A DNA stretch of 15,458 nucleotides, taken from assembly GCA_028290345.1 (NCBI GenBank), contig JAQGKB010000122.1, positions 1 to 15,458 on the forward strand. The letters run 5' to 3'. The stretch is from Hyphomicrobiales bacterium. GTDB lineage: Bacteria; Pseudomonadota; Alphaproteobacteria; Rhizobiales; Devosiaceae. Positions 1 to 5,892 of this stretch are shown here, piece by piece. The position numbers were made by a program, and so were the translations under genes. Position 1 is the stretch's first letter. Each line of letters starts with the position of its first letter. The notes below the pieces were generated by a model that saw only the letters and a list, made by a program, of their open reading frames with translations, did not search any database and was not told where the DNA came from.

Positions 1-2
1 GC

Positions 3-881
<879 letters not shown>

Positions 882-905
882 CCACCAAAGGGCGATTCTA
901 GCAAA

Positions 906-1460
906 ATGATCACCAAGCCGACCCTTGCGGTCTTCGCGTCCGACAAGGGCCCAGGTACTGCCGAGCGCGCCAGCATCATGTCGCAGGCCGGTACGTTTTT
1001 CGCCAAGAAGGGCGCGCGCATTCTTTGCCTTGCGGAGCAGGGCATCATCCCGGTGCCGCTGATCACCAGCGCGCGCGCGGCGGGCGGCGAAGTCATCATC
1101 GTCGCCGACGAGGAGTTTGCGTTGCCGCCGGCGCTGTCGGGCATACCCTTGGTCCGTATCGCCGATGCCGAAGAGCGGCTGCTGAAAGTCGCCGAACTTG
1201 CCAATATCTTCGTCGGCCTGCCCGGTTCGCTCGCCTCCGCGTCCAATCTCTATCGCGCCTGGGTGCGGGCCGGGGGCGGCGCCAGCGGCAAGCCGGTGGT
1301 GCTCTATAACCGCAACCAGGCCTTCGAAGTGTTGCGCGGCTACGCCGCCGACGTCCTCTCTCACAGCGTCAGCCACCACGAACGCATCGTCCAGTTCGCC
1401 GATTCGATCGACGATGTGTGGAACCGGGTGAACCGGTTGCTGAGCGAAGTGGCGAAGTAG
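906..1460 (+). CDS. LOG/SLOG-fold protein with degenerate catalytic motif
   Basis: This 184-residue protein has a Rossmann-like layout of the LOG (lysine decarboxylase-like)/SLOG superfamily. The first strand is LAVFASDKGPGTAE (7-20). A segment resembling the glycine loop and following helix is AEQGIIPVPLITSARAAGGE (43-62). LPGSLASASNLYRAW (105-119) sits where active LOG enzymes carry PGGxGTxxE, and KPVVLYN follows, matching the KPVxLLN strand of the family. LOG enzymes release cytokinin-type bases from nucleoside monophosphates, and SLOG domains more broadly bind nucleotides. Here the second glycine, the Gly-Thr and the glutamate of the signature are all replaced, so phosphoribohydrolase activity is doubtful and a ligand-binding role is more likely (inference). 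The ATG start fits the fold's first strand; the AAGGG upstream is a modest ribosome binding site. It lies 24 bases after the HerA-like gene. The fold call is fairly sure; the function is unknown. Confidence 0.75.
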   Translation: MITKPTLAVFASDKGPGTAERASIMSQAGTFFAKKGARILCLAEQGIIPVPLITSARAAGGEVIIVADEEFALPPALSGIPLVRIADAEERLLKVAELANIFVGLPGSLASASNLYRAWVRAGGGASGKPVVLYNRNQAFEVLRGYAADVLSHSVSHHERIVQFADSIDDVWNRVNRLLSEVAK

Positions 1461-1492
1461 GGGCGCGCGTAGGCGCCACCCAATGGTCCGCG

Positions 1493-1616
1493 GCGCAAGC
1501 TGCAACCCCCACCCTTGCTGCCGCCTTCCCTCCCCACAAGGGGGAGGGAGCGCCAGATTTGCACGGCGGTAAAATTCCCTCCCCCTTGAGGGGAGGGGCA
1601 GGGTGGGGGTTGCAGC
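1493..1616. repeat. Palindromic intergenic element, copy 1
   Basis: This element fills the gap between two convergent genes (stops at 1460 and 1682). Its ends are a perfect 17-base inverted repeat, GCTGCAACCCCCACCCT at 1499-1515 and its complement at 1600-1616. Inside are two hairpins, each with arms CCCTCCCC and GGGGAGGG and a five-base loop, at 1528-1548 and 1577-1597. The second hairpin is the reverse complement of the first with a single difference. The whole element can therefore fold as one long stem or as two small hairpins. Related copies occur at 4969-5090, 8077-8229 and 8313-8350. Its position suggests two-sided termination or 3'-end protection of mRNA (inference). Confidence 0.85.
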
Positions 1617-1681
1617 ACGCACCAGCCAACCAGTAGCCCTATGGTGAGGTGCGACGCGCAGCCGGCGTGGCGGCGCGCGCG

Positions 1682-2221
1682 CTAGACCTGCGTCGGCCGA
1701 TCACCGAACAGCGGCACGACATTGTCGCGGCGTTGGATGAAAGTCACCACGTTCGATTTCGCGGAAGGCAGCAGCCGGTTGCGACGCTCCGGGCCGCGGT
1801 AGCCGCTGTTGCTAACCACGGGCTGGCGCGGCAGTTTCAGGCGCGACACCACCCGTTCCAGCAGATAGCGCGGCGACATCGGCTTGACGATCACTTCGTC
1901 GATGCCGGCCCCGATCGCAGCATCGCGGGTGCCCGGCGTCACGGTGCGGGCCAGCGCCAGCAGTTGGAACGCCGGGCTGACGACCTGCGCATCGGCGCGC
2001 AGCGTGCTCGAAACCTTGTCGGCGGGGGCGTCCTGGCAATCGAAATCGGCGACGACGAGATCCACCGCGGTCAGCCGCATGTAAGTGTTCAGCGCCGTGA
2101 GCGTGGAGAACTCGCGGACCCGGAGATCGGGTGAACCGGCGAGGACAGCCGTCAATATCGACGACAACGCCGGATTGGCGGCGAGAACCGCCACGACTTT
2201 CAGAACTGCGCCCAAGCCCAT
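1682..2221 (-). CDS. Receiver-like protein lacking the acidic pair (pseudo-response regulator)
   Basis: The 179-residue product has a CheY-like receiver layout over about residues 7-130 and no DNA-binding output domain. It keeps an aspartate at the phosphoacceptor position (D59 in VVADFD) and the conserved lysine-proline (K113-P114 in VIVKPMSP). The acidic pair that holds magnesium at the end of the first strand is replaced by A14-A15 (VLAANP, where family members have VDDNP-like sequence). A YRGPERR motif at 141-147 resembles the xGPxRR tails of many rhizobial single-domain regulators; the rest of the C-terminus looks disordered. Loss of the acidic pair implies little or no phosphorylation, hence a possible phosphorylation-independent partner role (inference). 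The ATG at 2221 has GGGG immediately before it, too close for an ideal ribosome site, so TTG at codon 3 or GTG at codon 10 are possible starts. It is transcribed divergently from the acetyltransferase gene. Confidence 0.8.
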   Translation of the reverse strand: MGLGAVLKVVAVLAANPALSSILTAVLAGSPDLRVREFSTLTALNTYMRLTAVDLVVADFDCQDAPADKVSSTLRADAQVVSPAFQLLALARTVTPGTRDAAIGAGIDEVIVKPMSPRYLLERVVSRLKLPRQPVVSNSGYRGPERRNRLLPSAKSNVVTFIQRRDNVVPLFGDRPTQV

Positions 2222-2226
2222 CCCCT

Positions 2227-2248
2227 ATGGTAAACAATATGTTACCAT
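2227..2248. promoter_or_regulatory. Operator-like palindrome between divergent genes
   Basis: Perfect inverted arms ATGGTAA (2227-2233) and TTACCAT (2242-2248) are separated by eight AT-rich bases. The site starts five bases upstream of the receiver-like gene's start (minus strand) and lies about 80 bases before the acetyltransferase start (plus strand), in an otherwise GC-rich 103-base spacer. This is a plausible dimeric repressor or activator site. I do not recognise the regulator. It is not a proper CtrA site, since both TTAA half-sites are imperfect. Confidence 0.4.
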
Positions 2249-2324
2249 GCACGGCGCTGCGCTGAAAGGGGCCCGGCCCATCGGCGCAAGAATTTTGCCC
2301 TACACTTCGCGGGGGAGGAAGGCG

Positions 2325-3146
2325 ATGGACCCACAGCTTTTTCGCACCCGCGCCTCGCTGCGCGATGATCTCGAGCAACTGGGCATTCGGCCTGGCGACA
2401 CGGTGATGGTGCATGCCGCGATGAGCCGGGTCGGGCGCTTGCTCAATGGTCCCGACGCGCTGATCGGGGCGCTGCTGGATGCGGTCGGAGACGAGGGCAC
2501 GATCCTTGCCTACACCGATTGGGACGCGCGCTATGACGACCTGCTGGATGCGGCGGGCAGGGTGCCTGCGGAATGGCGGGCGCATATCCCGCCCTTCGAT
2601 CCGGCCGCATCGCGCGCGGCGCGCGAGAACGGCGTGCTGCCGGAATTCTTGCGTACGACGCCGGGCGCCCGCCGCAGCGGCAGCCCCGGCGCCTCGGTTG
2701 CGGCGCTGGGCGCGCGAGCCGATTGGATCATCGCCGATCATCCGCTTGACTATGGCTATGGCGAAGGCTCGCCGCTGGCCAAGCTTGTGGCGGTGCGCGG
2801 CAAGGTGGCAATGGTTGGCGCGCCGCTCGATACCATGACGCTGTTGCACCATGCCGAGCACATGGCCGCGACACCCGGCAAGCGCGTCATTCGCTACGAG
2901 GTGCCGCTGGCGATGGAACTGGGCACGCAATGGCGCATGATCGAGGAGTTCGATACCGCCAACCCGGTGGTTCCCGGCCTGGCCGACGACTATTTCGCCA
3001 CCATCGTCGAGGCATTCCTTGCCAGCGGGCAGGGGGTGCGCGGGCAGGTGGGGGCCGCGCCCAGCGTTGTGGTCGAGGCGGCGGCGATCACGGACTTCGC
3101 CATTCGCTGGCTCGAAGCCACTCCGCCTCAACGCGCGGGGATGTGA
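2325..3146 (+). CDS. AAC(3)-family aminoglycoside N-acetyltransferase
   Basis: This 273-residue protein matches the family that transfers acetyl from acetyl-CoA to the 3-amino group of aminoglycosides. Visible family blocks are RPGDTVMVHAAMSRVG near residues 22-37, FDPAASRAARENGVLPEF from residue 91, the stretch around DHPLDYGYGEGSPLAKL, then GAPLDTMTLLHHAEHM with H175, H176 and H179, and KRVIRYEVPL. Length agrees with AAC(3) enzymes (about 260-290). The chosen ATG has a strong GGAGGAAGG site just upstream (2314-2322); the frame is open further upstream to 2085, but that part overlaps the divergent gene and lacks family sequence. No mobile-element remnants flank it, so it looks like a resident chromosomal gene. 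Whether it confers resistance or has another acetylation substrate cannot be told from sequence. It may share control with the divergent receiver gene through the palindrome at 2227-2248. Confidence 0.9.
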   Translation: MDPQLFRTRASLRDDLEQLGIRPGDTVMVHAAMSRVGRLLNGPDALIGALLDAVGDEGTILAYTDWDARYDDLLDAAGRVPAEWRAHIPPFDPAASRAARENGVLPEFLRTTPGARRSGSPGASVAALGARADWIIADHPLDYGYGEGSPLAKLVAVRGKVAMVGAPLDTMTLLHHAEHMAATPGKRVIRYEVPLAMELGTQWRMIEEFDTANPVVPGLADDYFATIVEAFLASGQGVRGQVGAAPSVVVEAAAITDFAIRWLEATPPQRAGM

Positions 3147-3216
3147 TGGACGATTGTCTTGCCTAGGGCACAATTCTGGAGGAAATGTCGGCTAGTCGTT
3201 TTCAGAAGACAAGCCC

Positions 3217-3435
3217 ATGCGCCCGCATCACAATTCCGCCCAAATCCGTTCCGGATCTCCCGAGCATTCCGCCACCGCCCGCCTGTCGCGCCGGTCGCTT
3301 CTGGCGCTGCTCGCCGTCGCGCCGTTCGTGGCGCTTGCCGCCCACCCTGCGACCGCCGACCAGCCGCGCGGCCTTGTCATGCACAATGGCTGGATGCTGC
3401 GCGCCGATGACCTGGAGAGGCTGAAAGTCGCATGA
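3217..3435 (+). CDS. Small protein with twin-arginine-like signal, coupled to GMC oxidoreductase
   Basis: The 72-residue product has a positively charged N-terminus, S-R-R-S-L-L at 24-29, a hydrophobic stretch to about residue 42, and an A-T-A signal-peptidase-like site at 45-47. That reads as a twin-arginine (Tat) or Sec signal. Only about 25 residues would remain after cleavage (DQPRGLVMHNGWMLRADD and a few more). The stop overlaps the oxidoreductase start in an ATGA, indicating translational coupling. ATG 3217 is the first start after an in-frame stop at 3193, with AGAAG at 3204-3208 as a modest ribosome site. I do not recognise the family. The arrangement resembles small subunits of membrane-bound FAD dehydrogenases that carry the Tat signal for their catalytic partner, although those are usually much longer. 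A competing frame from ATG 3185 (79 codons) has an SD only two bases away and encodes Arg/Pro-rich nonsense-like sequence, so I prefer this one. Confidence 0.6.
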   Translation: MRPHHNSAQIRSGSPEHSATARLSRRSLLALLAVAPFVALAAHPATADQPRGLVMHNGWMLRADDLERLKVA

Positions 3436-4898
3436 TCGAGGATTCCGAAACGCGGACCGAGGGCCGGTTCAGCAAGATTTTCGACGTGTGCATCATTGGT
3501 AGCGGTCCCGCCGGCATCACGCTGGCGCGGCGGCTTGGCGCCCAGGGCCTGTCGGTCGGGCTGTTCGAGGCCGGCGACCTGGTCGCGACGACCGATTCGC
3601 AAGAACTCTACAAGGGCACCGTCGTCGGCCAGCCCTATTTCGATCTTGATTCGACCCGGCTGCGCTTTTTCGGCGGCTCGTCCAATCACTGGGGCGGCTG
3701 GACGCATCCGCTCGATTCGTATGATTTCGTCCCCAACGCCAGCAACCCGCTGAGCGGCTGGCCGATCACCAAGAACGACCTGCGCCCCTATGCCGCCGAG
3801 GCGGACAAGATCCTCGATCTGCCGCGCTACGAAAACCCGCCGGATTTCTTTCCGGTACAGCAGAATAGCCTCGTGGCGCGCTTCTTCCGCTTCAGCCGGC
3901 CGACCACGCGATTCGGCGAAAAATTCCACGATGAGCTGCAGGTCTCGCGCAATATCGAGGTGTTTTATAACGCCAATCTGGTCGATCTGCGCCTCGATGC
4001 CGACAAGCACGCGGTTTCGCAGGCGGTGTTCCGCTCCTACAAGCGCGATGACCCGTTCACGGTGAAGGCCCGCACCTTTGCGCTTTGCCTCGGCGGACTG
4101 GAAAACCCGCGCGCCCTGCTCAATTTCACCAATGATATCCCGGTCGGCCTGGGCAACGAGAATGACCTCGTCGGCCGCTATTTCCTCGAGCACCTGCATG
4201 CCTCGCTCGGCCGGCTGGTGGTGCGCAAGCCGATGACCTGGATGCTGGTCTATGGGCCGACAACGCAAATGATGAAGGACACGCAGACCCTCAATTTCGG
4301 CATGCGCATCGGCGATCCCGATCAGTGGAACGATGGCGAGTTCACCGGCGAGATGAAGCAGGAACCGGCCTGCGCGCTTGATTTCGATACAATCCTGCGC
4401 GCCGAGATGGCCGGCGAGGAACCGGCCTGCCCGGCTCATGTCGGCGAGGCCTTCATCGTCGCCGAGCAGCAGCTCAATCCGAACAATCGGGTCAAACTCG
4501 GAGGGGGGCGCGATCGCTTCGGGCAGCGCCCGATGGAGCTGGATTGGTCGCTTTCCGACACCGATTACCGCACGCTCAAAACCTGCGCGGTCGAGACCGG
4601 CAGCCTGCTGGCGCAATACGATGTTGGTCGGCTGAAGATCGTCGATTGGCTGCTGAAGGGCGAAAAGCCCACCCTCGATCAATTGGCCGGCGGCAACCAC
4701 CACATGGGCACCACCCGGATGAGCGACGATCCCAAGACCGGAGTCGTCGACCGCAACGTCAAGGTGCACTCGCTGGATAACCTTTATATCGGCGGCAGCA
4801 GCGTGTTCTCGACCGCCGGTCACGCCAACCCGACCTACACCATCACCCAGCTGGCGCTACGACTGGGCGACCATCTGATCGAGCGGCTGAAAGCCTGA
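3432..4898 (+). CDS. GMC-family FAD-dependent oxidoreductase
   Basis: This 488-residue flavoprotein belongs to the glucose-methanol-choline oxidoreductase family, which oxidises alcohol or sugar hydroxyls and passes electrons to oxygen or a membrane acceptor. The FAD-binding fold opens with GSGPAG at 23-28 and the ribose-binding acid E46 in LFEAGD. FFGGSSNHWGGW follows, a typical flavin-contacting block. The C-terminal GMC domain has NHHMGTTRMSDD, with H424 at the catalytic histidine position, and STAGHANPTYT with H464 and N466 at the second catalytic position. There is no signal peptide. The start overlaps the preceding small Tat-signal gene by four bases, and GAGAGG at 3415-3420 can serve as ribosome site. 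The substrate cannot be inferred; sugar or polyol dehydrogenase is the best guess. A convergent sodB and a palindromic repeat lie downstream. Confidence 0.9.
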   Translation: MIEDSETRTEGRFSKIFDVCIIGSGPAGITLARRLGAQGLSVGLFEAGDLVATTDSQELYKGTVVGQPYFDLDSTRLRFFGGSSNHWGGWTHPLDSYDFVPNASNPLSGWPITKNDLRPYAAEADKILDLPRYENPPDFFPVQQNSLVARFFRFSRPTTRFGEKFHDELQVSRNIEVFYNANLVDLRLDADKHAVSQAVFRSYKRDDPFTVKARTFALCLGGLENPRALLNFTNDIPVGLGNENDLVGRYFLEHLHASLGRLVVRKPMTWMLVYGPTTQMMKDTQTLNFGMRIGDPDQWNDGEFTGEMKQEPACALDFDTILRAEMAGEEPACPAHVGEAFIVAEQQLNPNNRVKLGGGRDRFGQRPMELDWSLSDTDYRTLKTCAVETGSLLAQYDVGRLKIVDWLLKGEKPTLDQLAGGNHHMGTTRMSDDPKTGVVDRNVKVHSLDNLYIGGSSVFSTAGHANPTYTITQLALRLGDHLIERLKA

Positions 4899-4968
4899 CA
4901 CCGCGCCGTGCCGTGACGCCACACCCTCCTTCGAGCGTGGCAAGGGAGATTCCTCACCGTGCGGGCGC

Positions 4969-5090
4969 GCTGCCACCCCCTCCCCACAGGGGGGAGGGTG
5001 GCGCTGGCTCTGTGCCGCGTGCCAAACAATCCACGCCAACGGCTCGTGTAGCACCCTCCCCCTTGTGGGGAGGGTTGGGGAGGGGGAGCA
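4969..5090. repeat. Palindromic intergenic element, copy 2
   Basis: This copy lies between the convergent GMC oxidoreductase and sodB genes. It has the two core hairpins with CCCTCCCC/GGGGAGGG arms at 4978-4998 and 5054-5074, loops of five bases, and loosely matching outer arms (GCTGCCACCCCCTCCCC on the left, the complement of GCTGCTCCCCCTCCCC on the right). The interior of about 55 bases is not similar to that of copy 1, so only the palindromic ends are conserved. The separate sodB terminator follows at 5116-5151. Confidence 0.8.
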
Positions 5091-5115
5091 GCTTGCTCGA
5101 AGCCCGCCGCCCGCC

Positions 5116-5151
5116 AAACAAAAAACCCGCCTGCCTCTCGACAGACGGGTT
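5116..5151 (-). terminator. Rho-independent terminator of sodB
   Basis: Read on the minus strand, AACCCGTCTG and CAGGCGGGTT form a ten-pair stem (one G-U pair) around an eight-base loop, followed by a run of T (TTTTGTTT). It begins 23 bases after the sodB stop codon. This is the clearest intrinsic terminator in the window. Confidence 0.85.
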
Positions 5152-5174
5152 CAAACCTTGACCGCTGACCGGGC

Positions 5175-5774
5175 TTACTTCGCGGCGGTGAACAGTTCTT
5201 CGACGTATTCCCAGTTGATGAGATTGTCGACGAAGGCTTCGAGGTATTTCGGGCGCGCGTTGCGGTAGTCGATGTAGTAGGAGTGCTCCCACACATCGAC
5301 GCCGAGCAGCGGGGTGCCGCCGTAAACCAGCGGGTTCTCGCCATTGGCGGTCTTGGTGATTTCGAGCTTGCCGTTCTTCGACGACAGCCAGGCCCAGCCC
5401 GAGCCGAACTGGCCGACGCCCGCCGCGATGAAATCGGTGCGGAACTTGTCGTAGCCGCCCAGATCGGAATCGATTGCCTTCTGCAGCGACGCCGGCAGCG
5501 ACTTGCCGCCGCCATTTGGCTTCAGCCACTTCCAGAAATGGGTGTGGTTATAATGCTGGCCGGCATTGTTGAAGAGGCCGGCATTCTTGCCAAAGCTTTC
5601 CTTGACGATATCTTCGAGGCTCTTGCCTTCCAGGCCCGAACCTTCGAGCAGCTTGTTGCCGTTGGTCACATAGGCCTGATGGTGCTTGTCGTGATGGTAC
5701 TCAAGCGTTTCGGCCGACATGTAGGGGGCCAGGGCGTCCTTGGCATAGGGCAGTTCGGGAAGCGTGAAAGCCAT
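5175..5774 (-). CDS. sodB: Superoxide dismutase, iron/manganese family (iron-type)
   Basis: The 199-residue enzyme dismutates superoxide to oxygen and hydrogen peroxide, probably in the cytoplasm, as no signal is present. All four metal ligands are visible: H27 (LEYHHDKHH), H77 (AGQHYNHTHFW), D160 and H164 (GVDVWEHSYYIDY). Gln73 in the NNAGQ segment sits where iron-type enzymes supply the active-site glutamine (manganese-type enzymes have glycine there and place the glutamine later), so iron specificity is favoured, though cambialistic use cannot be excluded. Length fits the family. The ATG at 5774 has GGAG about ten bases upstream; a longer frame reaching 5927 would overlap the ptrB end and has no homologous sequence. 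ptrB ends 118 bases upstream on the same strand, and a candidate promoter lies in that gap; a terminator follows. Confidence 0.95.
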   Translation of the reverse strand: MAFTLPELPYAKDALAPYMSAETLEYHHDKHHQAYVTNGNKLLEGSGLEGKSLEDIVKESFGKNAGLFNNAGQHYNHTHFWKWLKPNGGGKSLPASLQKAIDSDLGGYDKFRTDFIAAGVGQFGSGWAWLSSKNGKLEITKTANGENPLVYGGTPLLGVDVWEHSYYIDYRNARPKYLEAFVDNLINWEYVEELFTAAK

Positions 5775-5846
5775 TTTGGAAGTCTCCGTGAGGGTTTGTT
5801 GATAATCGCCTTGCGCGCCGCCGGCGCGGAATGGAAACGTGGTTTT

Positions 5847-5875
5847 GGTATAGGCGCTTTCCGCTGCGCCAACAA
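5847..5875 (-). promoter_or_regulatory. Candidate sodB promoter
   Basis: On the minus strand, TTGTTG (5870-5875) and TATACC (5847-5852) are separated by 17 bases, a sigma-70-like arrangement about 70 bases before the sodB start. It lies between the ptrB stop and sodB. Matches to the consensus are partial, so the call is tentative. Confidence 0.35.
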
Positions 5876-5892
5876 TCGCAGCCGGCAGGTTC

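Noticed and set aside
1812..3173. 453-codon open frame on the minus strand covering the acetyltransferase gene
   Set aside because: It overlaps two genes with clear family identity and has low-complexity Arg/His-rich sequence typical of antisense frames in GC-rich DNA.
3228..4823. 531-codon open frame on the minus strand opposite the GMC oxidoreductase
   Set aside because: It is the antisense shadow of a high-GC gene; composition is Arg/Ala/Gly/His-rich, no domain is recognisable, and it runs across two sense genes.
5813..5829. GC-rich inverted repeat (CGCGCC GCC GGCGCG) between ptrB and sodB considered as ptrB terminator
   Set aside because: The arms are only six bases, there is no T-run after it on the minus strand, and such palindromes arise easily in GC-rich DNA.
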